From: Bacteroidales bacterium
GTDB lineage: Bacteria > Bacteroidota > Bacteroidia > Bacteroidales > UBA932
Assembly (NCBI GenBank): GCA_017437755.1
Contig: JAFRXI010000031.1
Span: 1 to 64,000, forward strand
Direction: 5' to 3'
Length of the DNA stretch: 64,000 bases
The notes below the pieces were generated by a model. That model was given only the letters and a program-made list of their open reading frames with translations. It was not told where the DNA came from and ran no database searches. This document shows positions 1 to 8,001 of this stretch, one piece after another; position 1 is the first letter of the stretch; each line of letters begins with the position of its first letter. The translations under genes and the position numbers were made by a program.

Positions 1-159
1 ATGGAAAAAGGCATGGCAACCGGCATGGAAAAAGGGATGGAAAAAGGCCTGGAAGAAGGCATGGCAACCGGCATCGAGAATATGATTGAATCCATGAGAA
101 AGAATGGTATTCCGGAAGAATTGATTGCAAAGGTTCAAGCCGAGTGCCAGAAACCGTAG
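1..159 (+). CDS. C-terminal end of an Rpn / PD-(D/E)XK-family protein (5' cut by window edge)
   Basis: The frame is open from base 1 to a TAG at 157-159 and gives 52 residues. It is built from repeated EKG-type units (MEKG, MATG, EKGLEEG) followed by an amphipathic tail with RKNGIPEELIAKV. This tail is characteristic of Rpn (recombination-promoting nuclease) and PD-(D/E)XK transposase-like proteins, whose C termini carry E-x-G-x heptad-like repeats and a short helix. The nuclease core would lie upstream of the window, so activity cannot be judged. The first ATG here is probably internal. The gene ends 7 nt before the first copy of a 174-bp direct repeat. Confidence 0.6.
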   Translation: MEKGMATGMEKGMEKGLEEGMATGIENMIESMRKNGIPEELIAKVQAECQKP

Positions 160-166
160 GGGCATA

Positions 167-340
167 ATCAAGTACCTGAGCCGCATGCCGCCATTTTTCC
201 GTGGCGCGTAACCAATTACATATCAGCCATTTCGTAAAAATAACACTCTCGATGCGCCGGGAGTGTAATTTTTATGATACTCGTGACTCTCAGGGATTTA
301 AGTGCCACGATCATAGCACGGTTATCAAGCCACTTGCGGT
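167..340. repeat. 174-bp direct repeat, copy 1
   Basis: This stretch matches 1198-1371 with scattered substitutions and no internal length change. Both copies begin ATCAAGTACCTGAGCCG and end near GCCACTTGCGG. Each contains a long terminator-like hairpin. Copy 1 follows the Rpn-type gene and copy 2 follows hicB, so the two copies bracket the hicAB operon and the repeat-to-repeat unit is 1031 bp. I see no convincing coding potential: short frames cross it on both strands but differ between copies. Confidence 0.85.
236..273. terminator. Terminator-like hairpin inside repeat copy 1
   Basis: The arm AAAAATAACACTC (236-248) pairs with GAGTGTAATTTTT (261-273), 12 of 13 positions matching, across a 12-nt loop. 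The A-run and T-run on the two arms make it look like a bidirectional intrinsic terminator. It could end transcription of the upstream Rpn-type gene. Confidence 0.6.
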
Positions 341-541
341 TCTGCGGCATAAAACCACAAAACATAAAGAAAAATTTCGCCACATTTTTATGTTTCTTAT
401 CATCGGTCCGCCTGGAAATGTCCATATTGCACCCCGGCCGGGCCGATGTTTTTATGTAGAAGGGCCGTGGAGAAAGCTTATCAGAGGCCCAGACTTAATA
501 GAAAATTTTCCATCATCAAGCACAAATAATAGAAATATTTC
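341..541. other. Intergenic region upstream of hicA
   Basis: No gene is supported here. An A/T-rich imperfect inverted repeat lies at about 358-395 (AAACATAAAG and ATTTTTATGTTT arms) around CGCCAC. The rest shows no recognised feature before the hicA promoter element. Confidence 0.4.
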
Positions 542-549
542 TATCTTTG
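542..549 (+). promoter_or_regulatory. -7 promoter element for hicAB
   Basis: TATCTTTG is a full match to the Bacteroidota -7 consensus TAnnTTTG and sits 16 nt before the hicA ATG. No TTTG/TTG is visible at the usual -33 distance, so the promoter may be weak or may depend on another factor. Confidence 0.5.
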
Positions 550-565
550 TAAAGCCTAACGACTA

Positions 566-766
566 ATGAAATACTCTGAACTGCACAAGATCATCACGAT
601 CAACGGTTGGAAGATACTCCCAGGGAAGGGAAAAGGAAGCCATAAACGATATTCAAAGGACGGCCGGATATATACCGTCCCATTTCATAAAGGGAAAGAA
701 CTTGGGAACGATTTTGCGAAAAGGATTTTGAAAGATTTAGGAATTACTGGACATGAAAAAGGTTGA
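566..766 (+). CDS. hicA: HicA-family toxin, mRNA interferase
   Basis: This 66-residue protein fits the HicA fold (double-stranded RNA-binding-like). It has the catalytic signature GKGKGSHKRY, with GSH at residues 24-26, followed by RIYTVPFHKGKELGNDFAKRILKDLGI, the conserved second half of the family. HicA cleaves mRNA and tmRNA until it is bound by HicB. Its length is typical. The start is fixed by the promoter element 16 nt upstream. The stop lies inside the hicB start region (14-nt overlap), the usual translational coupling of toxin and antitoxin. Confidence 0.88.
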   Translation: MKYSELHKIITINGWKILPGKGKGSHKRYSKDGRIYTVPFHKGKELGNDFAKRILKDLGITGHEKG

Positions 767-1163
767 CATTGCCATCAGTATCGGCTCGGATGGTTTTTAT
801 TCTGCATACTGCTGCGACCACCCTTCATTAATGGGTGGCGGAGAGACACCTGACGCAGCCATCGCCGAACTCACGGAGACGCTCAAACTGGTAAAAGAAG
901 ACGGAAAAGATGTTGCTCTCATATATCCCTCCTGGTTGGACAGTGAATATGAATTTAACGTAAACTGGAACATAAAGGACCTGATGGCTTATTATTCCGG
1001 GATTCTCACGCCTACCGCCATCGGCAAACTCTCAGGAATCAATCCCAAACAAGTATGGTCCTATATGAACGGCCGCTCCAAGCCTCGCCGGGCCCAGCTT
1101 AAAAAGATGGAATCTGCCCTGCACCGTATAGGGAATGAACTCTCGCACTTATCCCTTTGTTAA
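753..1163 (+). CDS. hicB: HicB-family antitoxin
   Basis: The protein has 136 residues. Residues 1-50 show the degenerate RNase-H-like HicB fold (VDIAISIGSDGFYSAYCCDHP, then GGGETPDAAIAELTETLKL). Residues 80-130 resemble an Xre-type helix-turn-helix (LTPTAIGKLSGINPKQVWSY, NGRSKPRRAQLKKMESAL), which would bind the hic promoter for autoregulation. It overlaps hicA by 14 nt. The C-terminal HTH places it with longer HicB antitoxins. Together with hicA it forms a complete two-gene module between two direct repeats. Confidence 0.88.
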   Translation: MKKVDIAISIGSDGFYSAYCCDHPSLMGGGETPDAAIAELTETLKLVKEDGKDVALIYPSWLDSEYEFNVNWNIKDLMAYYSGILTPTAIGKLSGINPKQVWSYMNGRSKPRRAQLKKMESALHRIGNELSHLSLC

Positions 1164-1197
1164 CCCTGGCCGGGAGCCTGCCGAACTCGAGGGCTAG

Positions 1198-1371
1198 ATC
1201 AAGTACCTGAGCCGTATGCCGCCATTTATCCGTGGCGCGCAACCAATTACATATCAGGCATTTCGTAAAAATAACACTCTCGATGCGCCGGGAGTGTTAT
1301 TTTTATGATACTCGTGACTTTCAGGCTTTTAAGTGCCACAATCACAGCACAGTTATCAAGCCACTTGCGGT
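1198..1371. repeat. 174-bp direct repeat, copy 2
   Basis: This is the second copy of the repeat at 167-340, beginning 34 nt after the hicB stop. The two copies are offset by exactly 1031 nt over their whole length. In this copy the hairpin arms are perfectly complementary. After 1371 the copies diverge. Confidence 0.85.
1267..1304. terminator. Perfect terminator-like hairpin in repeat copy 2
   Basis: AAAAATAACACTC (1267-1279) and GAGTGTTATTTTT (1292-1304) form a perfect 13-bp stem with a 12-nt loop, ending in a T-run on either strand. It probably terminates hicAB transcription. Confidence 0.7.
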
Positions 1372-1477
1372 CTGCGCTTCCTGGCAGGAAAGTGGCTACC
1401 AGGCGGGGACGCGGCCATCGGGCAAGGGCAACTCAGCTGCCCGCGCCGCCCACAAAGGTGATTTTCCGGATTAAAAT

Positions 1478-1509
1478 GTTGCTTTAGAATAATAATTATT
1501 CTATTTTTG
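1478..1509 (+). promoter_or_regulatory. Bacteroidota-type promoter for the microprotein and adhesin genes
   Basis: GTTG at 1478-1481, a 20-nt spacer, then TATTTTTG at 1502-1509, which matches TAnnTTTG. The same 20-nt spacing recurs in five other promoters of this window. Transcription would begin near 1515, giving a leader of about 70 nt before the first ATG at 1586. Confidence 0.7.
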
Positions 1510-1585
1510 TGAGTTAATTGGGTAGTAGCGCCTATTTGGAACCTATCCACATATGAGAGCAAATTAAATTAAAACATACCAAATT

Positions 1586-1720
1586 ATGATCAAAAAATCA
1601 TTTTACACGGCCCCTGAAGCCGAGCTCCTCGTGGTGAATTTCGAGGAGAACATCATGAGCCCCACCGGCGAGCCTTACGGCGAGCAGACCGGGGAAGACA
1701 GCGAAGATGGCTGGAATTAA
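1586..1720 (+). CDS. 44-aa microprotein preceding the adhesin lipoprotein
   Basis: This short frame encodes 44 residues beginning MIKKSFYTAPEAELLVVNFE and ending in an acidic, Gly/Glu/Asp-rich tail with a terminal GWN. There is no signal peptide or membrane segment. It sits 77 nt behind a good promoter and ends 16 nt before the adhesin start, so the two are probably co-transcribed. A second protein at 5195 shares the pattern Y-x-(A/P)-PEAE, then V-x-x-E, then PTG and an acidic end, and has the same position before a lipoprotein gene. Short proteins of this kind occur in other Bacteroidales. I know of no established function. Confidence 0.65.
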   Translation: MIKKSFYTAPEAELLVVNFEENIMSPTGEPYGEQTGEDSEDGWN

Positions 1721-1736
1721 TCTGGGAGGAAGAATT

Positions 1737-4700
1737 ATGAAGAAGATTAATGCTATCATTTTTTCCGCGCTTGCTCTCATAGCCGCAGCATCCTGCAACA
1801 AAGAAGTTGACGTGCAGGACAATCCTACCAAAGGTAAAGCCGTCGTCCTTACCGCAAAACTGGAGGGAACAAAAACCTCCCTGGACGGAGTCAACATTGT
1901 CTGGTCACGAAACGACTTCATTACCGCTTTCAACATTGACGGCGAAAACATCCTGTCCACCCAGACCGAGGTTAATGAAGACGGTTCCGAGGCCCAGTTC
2001 ACCGTTGTATCCGGCTCAGACCTGATGTATGCCATATGTCCTGCAAACACATTTGCAACCATGGACGACAACGGCACAATCACAACTGAGATTCCCACCA
2101 CCCAGGCAGCAGTTGCGGGTTCATTCGCCGACGGTGCAAATCTTGCTATTGCCAACATAAACGATGTCAATAACCTCCGTTTCAAGAACGTTGGCGGACT
2201 TCTGGCATTTAAGGTCAAAGCATCGACTCACAACATCGTTTCCGCAACCATTTCCGGCAATGTCGCCGGCGAGGTCGGTGGAATGACCGGAGCCATCAAC
2301 GTTTCCATTGACAGCCAGGACAACGTGTCCTCGATATGCTCCGGACCTTGCTCGGTTACCGTAGATGGAACCATAGAGGTTGGCCAGACCTACTATGCCG
2401 TAGTCGCCCCCGGGACCTACAGCAACGTAACAATCGTCTTCACCGACGACCAGGGCAACACCGCCACATATACAAAGAGTGCCGACCTTGTCGTTGAGCG
2501 CAATTCCAACCAGCTGATCGGTGGCTTCTCCCCCGACAGCAGATGGCAGGAGAATGAAAAGTACTATGTCAAGGTAACAAGTGACGATGATATTGTTGCC
2601 GGTTCTTATCTGATTGTCTATGAGACACTTGACAACGACGCGAATGATGTGGCCGAAGTTTTCGCCGGTGTTGACCTAGACACTAATCTTGGAACCGTAG
2701 CTTCCGACATTCCTGTTATTACCGAGAATGGCGTCAAAAAGATTGCTCTTAGTGAAGGCGGCCGGTATAATGTTGTGGTTGAGGAACTGAATGGTGGCTA
2801 CAGTATTGGATGGGATACTGGGTATCTGGCATACAATAGGCCTGCTGGTACTGAAAAATATAACAATCTATACCTTGTCGCTTCCCCTGGTGTGGAGTCC
2901 CAGTGGATACTTTCAGTGGTGGATGGAATACAAAACGCCTACAACACTGAAAGATACCTTCAGTATAACACCGGCTCTCCTCGTTTTGCATGCTACACTG
3001 GAAGCCAACAGGACGTCTCCCTTTATCTCCTTGAAGGTACCGGTCACTCATCAGGCAAGCAGAATGTCTCTCTCTCCTTTAACCCTGCAACTGTAGAACT
3101 TACATTTGGTGACGAGTTCACCGCTCCTGTCCTTACAACCGATCCAACCGGTTTGGAGGTTACTTATTCATCCAGCAATACAGCAGTTGCCACTGTAGAT
3201 GCAGAAGGCGTTGTTAGTGTTGTTGGTGCTGGTGAGGCTACAATTACAGCCGCATTTGCCGGGGACGACAATTATAAGGCTGGCTCAGCGTATTACACAA
3301 TTACTGTAAATCCTGTTATAGATTATATCTTCTACGAATCGTTTGACCAATGTAAAGGTGTTGGTGGTGGAACAGGAGAAGATCTCAATGGAACTGGCTC
3401 TACCAACATAATTCCTGATAATGAGAATTGGGATTTCACGAGAGGTAATGGGGCCAATAAGTGTGCCAAGTTTGGATCTGGATCTGCAGCTGGCTCTGCA
3501 ACAACACCTGCTCTTGGAATACCGGAAGGGACCTCAACAGCGACATTGACATTTAAGGCTGGTGCATGGAAAGGGGATACTGGTCTTACATTAAATATCA
3601 GCATCGTGGGTAATGGACAGGCTTCTGTGAAGTCAATTACTTTGTTGAATAATCAGTTCTCAGAGTATACAGTTATTATGGGGAACGGGATTGATGCTAA
3701 TACTAAAGTCAATTTTTCTGCTGCTGAGGCTAATAAGAATCGTTTCTTCCTGGATGAAGTAAAGGTAGTTGCAGGTGGCGAAATGCCTTTTGTAAAGGCC
3801 GATCCTACACTTTCGTTCAATCCCACTTCGAAAGAAGTCACCATTGGCGAATCTTTTACCGCCCCCGTTCTTACTACTGATCCTGAAGGTCTTGAAGTGA
3901 CCTATTCTTCCAGCAACACTAACGTTGCTACCGTGGACGCCTCAACCGGAGCCGTTACTCTGGTTGCTGCCGGAACAACCACTATCACGGCCACATTCGC
4001 CGGAAATGACTTATATTATGAAGGTTCGGCAAGTTATATCCTCACGGTCAACAGCAATGTTGATAACGGTGACGGCAGTCTTGAGAATCCTTTCAATGTT
4101 GCAGGAGCATATGCATATATTGATAGTAATGGTTCAGAAAATGTGTATGTAACCGGTATTATATCTAGCATTGGTACTAATGGGTCCTATAGTGAAGGCT
4201 ATGGCAATGCTACTTTCTTCATTTCTGATGATGGAACTACAGACAGCCCTCAATTTGAAGCATTCCGTGTCATGTTCCTAAACAATAGGAAATGGAAAGA
4301 GGGTAATACACAAATTGCCGTAGGTGATGAGGTTATCCTTTACGGTAAACTCACAAAGTATAATGACATATATGAGACCAAACAGAACGAGGCATACTTG
4401 TACTCCCTCAACGGTAATTCAACTATTCTAGAGAGCCCTGTATTCAGCACAGAAACCGACGATCTTGATATTATTGTTTCTTGGAATGCTGTTTCTGGAG
4501 CAACAGGCTATGAAATTAAATGTGGGGACCTTTCATACACTGCCGGAGCATCTGAGACCAGTTTTACATTGTCCATGGATGACTATGGCACGTACGCCGT
4601 GAGGATTATTGCCAAAGGCACCAATGTTGAGCCCGGTGTTTCAGATCCAAAGGAAGTAACTCTCATCGATCCGTCGTTGACTTTCACTGATGTTCCTTCT

Positions 4701-5075
4701 CAGTCATACACATTCTCTTCTATGGGTTATACTAATCAACAAGAAGTGTCCACTATAGCCAATACTCAAAATTGCACAATAGTATTTGCAAAGGGAACAA
4801 ACTCAAATGGACCAAAGTACTATACATCCGGTGCAGCTGTCCGTGCATATGGTGGTAATACTATAACCGTAACACCAGCTGAAGGCTATCAGATTACAAA
4901 AATAAGAATCACCTTTGGCTCTGGTGACGGTAGTAATGTAATCTCTACAGATGTAGGATCGTTCGTTAACGAGACCTGGACAGGAGCGGCAAAAGCCACG
5001 CCTATCGTCTTTACCATAGGGGGAACTTCAGGTAATCGTCGTATTAGTGCTATTGCAATCAACCCTGTCAATTAA
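1737..5075 (+). CDS. Large multidomain surface lipoprotein, adhesin-like
   Basis: The protein has 1112 residues. The start at 1737 gives a lipoprotein signal ending in AASC (Cys20). Approximate domains: 25-270 fimbrillin-like beta domain; 275-438 a module shared with the next lipoprotein (common motif SPRFACYT); 443-525 Ig-like domain (SFNPATVELTFGDEF, YSSSNTAVATVDAEG); 530-680 beta-rich, CBM-like; 688-772 a second Ig-like copy; 776-896 OB-fold-like domain resembling DUF6359; 898-978 FN3-like; 980-1112 beta-rich C-terminal domain with GNRRISAIAINP. No catalytic motif is seen. The family logic suggests adhesion or glycan binding at the cell surface. Codon use turns markedly more A/T-ending after about base 2580, which suggests a mosaic origin. 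Confidence 0.75.
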   Translation: MKKINAIIFSALALIAAASCNKEVDVQDNPTKGKAVVLTAKLEGTKTSLDGVNIVWSRNDFITAFNIDGENILSTQTEVNEDGSEAQFTVVSGSDLMYAICPANTFATMDDNGTITTEIPTTQAAVAGSFADGANLAIANINDVNNLRFKNVGGLLAFKVKASTHNIVSATISGNVAGEVGGMTGAINVSIDSQDNVSSICSGPCSVTVDGTIEVGQTYYAVVAPGTYSNVTIVFTDDQGNTATYTKSADLVVERNSNQLIGGFSPDSRWQENEKYYVKVTSDDDIVAGSYLIVYETLDNDANDVAEVFAGVDLDTNLGTVASDIPVITENGVKKIALSEGGRYNVVVEELNGGYSIGWDTGYLAYNRPAGTEKYNNLYLVASPGVESQWILSVVDGIQNAYNTERYLQYNTGSPRFACYTGSQQDVSLYLLEGTGHSSGKQNVSLSFNPATVELTFGDEFTAPVLTTDPTGLEVTYSSSNTAVATVDAEGVVSVVGAGEATITAAFAGDDNYKAGSAYYTITVNPVIDYIFYESFDQCKGVGGGTGEDLNGTGSTNIIPDNENWDFTRGNGANKCAKFGSGSAAGSATTPALGIPEGTSTATLTFKAGAWKGDTGLTLNISIVGNGQASVKSITLLNNQFSEYTVIMGNGIDANTKVNFSAAEANKNRFFLDEVKVVAGGEMPFVKADPTLSFNPTSKEVTIGESFTAPVLTTDPEGLEVTYSSSNTNVATVDASTGAVTLVAAGTTTITATFAGNDLYYEGSASYILTVNSNVDNGDGSLENPFNVAGAYAYIDSNGSENVYVTGIISSIGTNGSYSEGYGNATFFISDDGTTDSPQFEAFRVMFLNNRKWKEGNTQIAVGDEVILYGKLTKYNDIYETKQNEAYLYSLNGNSTILESPVFSTETDDLDIIVSWNAVSGATGYEIKCGDLSYTAGASETSFTLSMDDYGTYAVRIIAKGTNVEPGVSDPKEVTLIDPSLTFTDVPSQSYTFSSMGYTNQQEVSTIANTQNCTIVFAKGTNSNGPKYYTSGAAVRAYGGNTITVTPAEGYQITKIRITFGSGDGSNVISTDVGSFVNETWTGAAKATPIVFTIGGTSGNRRISAIAINPVN

Positions 5076-5105
5076 GTATTAGTTTCACCTATTTAATATT
5101 ATCCC

Positions 5106-5138
5106 CCCAGGGGCCTCTAACCGGGGCCCCTGGGTTTT
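5106..5138 (+). terminator. Intrinsic terminator after the adhesin gene
   Basis: CCCAGGGGCC (5106-5115) and GGCCCCTGGG (5125-5134) form a perfect 10-bp G/C-rich stem with a 9-nt loop, followed by TTTT. It lies 30 nt after the adhesin stop. Confidence 0.85.
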
Positions 5139-5194
5139 AAAGGAGGCAGGCGGCGGGCCTGCAAATGCCCATAAGGTCAATTATACCACAGTAT

Positions 5195-5326
5195 ATGACA
5201 CGTTTCCCATATTACCCTCCCGAGGCGGAGGCAATCGAGGTTAGTCAGGAAAAGAGTTTCCTGAGTGTCCCCCCCACCGGCAGGGCGGACAATGGCTATG
5301 ACGATAACGAGATGGAGGGCCTGTAG
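5195..5326 (+). CDS. 43-aa microprotein directly abutting the nuclease lipoprotein
   Basis: The frame encodes 43 residues beginning MTRFPYYPPEAEAIEVSQEK and continuing with SVPPTGRADNGYDD to an acidic end. An upstream in-frame ATG at 5165 would add 10 residues. Its TAG (5324-5326) is followed without a gap by the ATG of the nuclease gene, which implies translational coupling. It resembles the microprotein at 1586 (PEAE, V-x-x-E-K/E, PTG, acidic tail). It has no signal peptide. The function is unknown. The strict pairing with a lipoprotein gene is the main clue. Confidence 0.6.
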   Translation: MTRFPYYPPEAEAIEVSQEKSFLSVPPTGRADNGYDDNEMEGL

Positions 5327-7945
5327 ATGAAATCTGCTCGTTATATCATGCCCCTGGTGGCCTTGTGGGCCGCCATGGCCTGCCATAAGGAATTGCCGGA
5401 AGCTCCCGGGAACAAGGCGGAAATCGCAAGTCCGGAAGAATTGTATCCCATAGAGTTTGTCTCGGAGCGTCCGCAGACCGATGATGGAACCCGTACCCAT
5501 TGGGACGGTGAGACAATCCTATGGGATCAATCCGACTGGATCCGGATGGGGTATACGGTGAACGGAGTGTGGCAGAACGCTTCCGGAAATGCCTCGGGTG
5601 ATGCCAAACTCTACGGCTCGCAGGAGACCACCCTGACAGAAGAGGGGGCCGTAGCCTCGTTCAAGACCAATGCCGCTTTTTCAGGGACAACCCAGGGAGA
5701 ACATGTCTTCCATGCCGTTTTTCCAGGATCCTCCACCGGATCTACAATGACGGCCGCACCAACTGCAACTGTCACGGTTCCTGCCACCCAAACGCCTCTG
5801 GCAAACAGTTTTGACCCTTTGGCCGACATAATGCTGGGCCACTCCATAGATGAATATACCGAGCGTCCGAGCACGCCGGTCCGTCTGGTATGGGAACGCG
5901 TGGTCGCCCATGGACAGATTACGCTGAAGAATCTTCCCGGAACCGTTTCCGGAGAGTCTGTCAGCACAATAACACTCACGGCCCAGCAGGAAGCAAACCT
6001 TGCAGGCGCCCAGCAAATGAACGTCATTACCGGTGAGTACTCCCGCGCATCCGACAATACCGCGCCCAACATCATTGTCATCAAAGGTGACAACCTCACC
6101 ATCGACAGCAACGGGAACCTGTCTTTCTGGATGGCCATCCTGCCTGAAACATTGACTGAACTTAAAGTCGAGGTCGTAACGGACAGGGCCACCTATACCC
6201 GGTCCATTTCCGGCTTCACCAGGGAGTTCATCGCCAACCGGAGGAACATACTTCCCATCAACATGGCCAGTGCCGTCAAAACCGTGGAGGGACCGGGGTC
6301 CGGAGATGTGTATGCCCTTGTCACAAGCAGTTCTGACCTGGGCGAAGGTCATTACCTGCTTGCCTACGTAAACGGCAGCAAGGCCACAGTCCTGTCCGGG
6401 AAGGCCTCAGGCGGCAATTACGGCGGATTTGTACAGGATATCGCCATAACGGATAACACCATCGCCTTTGACGATGCCGGGGTTTATGACATTGAGATCA
6501 CGCAAACGTCTAACGGGTATTCCCTCAAGCTCGGGGACCAGTATCTGGGTTATTCCGGCAGTAGTAACACTCTGAGTTTCAACCAGTCCTTCTCCGCCAG
6601 CCAATGCGAATGGACCTTATCCGTCGATAATAATAACTCTGTTATCACAAACGTTGGCAAAACCACCCGCACCATACGCTGGAACAGCGATTCTCCCCGT
6701 TTCGCCTGCTATACACAGGGCCAGCAGCCCGTCCAGCTATTCAAATGGACCGGTCCTGCAGGTCCATCGATAGCGACCGTCGCTGCTACTGACATCACGG
6801 TTTCTTCTGCCACCCTGAACGCCACGTTCGCGCACCTGGGGACCACGAATGTCCAGGATGTCCACTTCCTGTGGGGTACATCAGAGAACAGTTTGACGGA
6901 GACCCTTGCCGTGGGAGGGGATTTTGACGTTACTTCCGGAGAATTCCACGCCACCCTGTCCAGCCTGGAGGAGAACACCACATACTATTTCAAGGCCGTC
7001 CTGCAGTACTACCCGGGCAGTGGCAACTATATTCTCCTCGAAGGGAACGTAATGTCTTTCAAGACACTGTCCAGCCAAACCGGCGGCAATGCAGGGCTCC
7101 AGTGGCTTGGATGCTATGAAATGCCAGCCATCAACCTGGTCAACGAGAACTCCTACAGCGGAACCGGCGAGGAAACATTCGGATCCACAAACTGGTATAA
7201 CTACCAGACTACCAATTCAATGCAGAAGGTAGTCACCCATACTTACGCCTATCAAGGGAAGACCTACAGGAACTATACCGCCATGGTGGACGGCAGCAAG
7301 CGCTGCCCTGTCTGGACTGCGTATGTGATGCACAAAACTGCATATCCTGACAACGGTGTGGAGCGTGGAAAATTCCAAGAGAGTACAAGTTATGACCCCG
7401 GTATCTTCAGAGACTGGCAGTCAAGCGGCTCCACAAGCGATTACAACAATGGGAATGGCTATTCACGCGGACACCACTGTGCCTCGGCCGACCGCAAGGT
7501 CAACGACGATGCCAACAACCAGACATTCTACTATACAAACCAGTCGCCCCAGTGGCAGAACAGTTTCAACAGCGGAGTCTGGTCCAGCCTGGAAGGTGCC
7601 ATTCAGACCAATGCTCCTACAGGGCGCGACACATTATACGTTGTGGTAGGGACATTGTTCGAGAACGGCAATACCGGATCCAGCAATGACGGCGGTATTG
7701 TCTCCCGGCCAAGCCATTACTACAAACTGGTCATGAAGTGTTTCTTCAACGCTTCCGGTACCATGACCGACGCCAAGGGTGTCGCCTTCCTGTACACCAA
7801 TGAAGCACATTCCGGAAACTACTATGATTCCGGTTACAGGACAACGATCAAAGCCATCGAGGATAGAACCGGATTCGATTTCTTTGCCAATGTCCCGTCT
7901 ACCCTCCAGGATCCCGCCGAAAGGACGTCGACCTTGATATGGTAA
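5327..7945 (+). CDS. Surface lipoprotein with C-terminal DNA/RNA non-specific endonuclease domain
   Basis: The protein has 872 residues, with a lipoprotein signal ending WAAMAC (Cys19). Residues 20-320 are fimbrillin-like beta sheet. Residues 325-478 are the module shared with the upstream adhesin (SPRFACYTQGQQPVQLF). Residues 482-581 are FN3-like. Residues 586-872 are a beta-beta-alpha-metal nuclease of the NucA/NUC1 family: YSRGHHCASADR carries the catalytic RGH (His716), and YTNQSPQWQNSFNSG with W-x-x-LE matches the metal-binding Asn block. The family cleaves DNA and RNA without sequence preference. An exported, lipid-anchored form could scavenge nucleic acid or degrade extracellular DNA. 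Its gene directly abuts the microprotein gene. Confidence 0.85.
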   Translation: MKSARYIMPLVALWAAMACHKELPEAPGNKAEIASPEELYPIEFVSERPQTDDGTRTHWDGETILWDQSDWIRMGYTVNGVWQNASGNASGDAKLYGSQETTLTEEGAVASFKTNAAFSGTTQGEHVFHAVFPGSSTGSTMTAAPTATVTVPATQTPLANSFDPLADIMLGHSIDEYTERPSTPVRLVWERVVAHGQITLKNLPGTVSGESVSTITLTAQQEANLAGAQQMNVITGEYSRASDNTAPNIIVIKGDNLTIDSNGNLSFWMAILPETLTELKVEVVTDRATYTRSISGFTREFIANRRNILPINMASAVKTVEGPGSGDVYALVTSSSDLGEGHYLLAYVNGSKATVLSGKASGGNYGGFVQDIAITDNTIAFDDAGVYDIEITQTSNGYSLKLGDQYLGYSGSSNTLSFNQSFSASQCEWTLSVDNNNSVITNVGKTTRTIRWNSDSPRFACYTQGQQPVQLFKWTGPAGPSIATVAATDITVSSATLNATFAHLGTTNVQDVHFLWGTSENSLTETLAVGGDFDVTSGEFHATLSSLEENTTYYFKAVLQYYPGSGNYILLEGNVMSFKTLSSQTGGNAGLQWLGCYEMPAINLVNENSYSGTGEETFGSTNWYNYQTTNSMQKVVTHTYAYQGKTYRNYTAMVDGSKRCPVWTAYVMHKTAYPDNGVERGKFQESTSYDPGIFRDWQSSGSTSDYNNGNGYSRGHHCASADRKVNDDANNQTFYYTNQSPQWQNSFNSGVWSSLEGAIQTNAPTGRDTLYVVVGTLFENGNTGSSNDGGIVSRPSHYYKLVMKCFFNASGTMTDAKGVAFLYTNEAHSGNYYDSGYRTTIKAIEDRTGFDFFANVPSTLQDPAERTSTLIW

Positions 7946-8001
7946 TTATTCCGCCACTGGCTAAAGTTCCCCCGGCCCGATCGGGGAGATGACGAAAACA
8001 T

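Noticed and set aside
167..1371. Integron-type attC sites around hicAB
   Set aside because: The repeats contain a hairpin, but I could not find the paired RYYYAAC and GTTRRRY core sites in a consistent arrangement, and no integrase is in the window.
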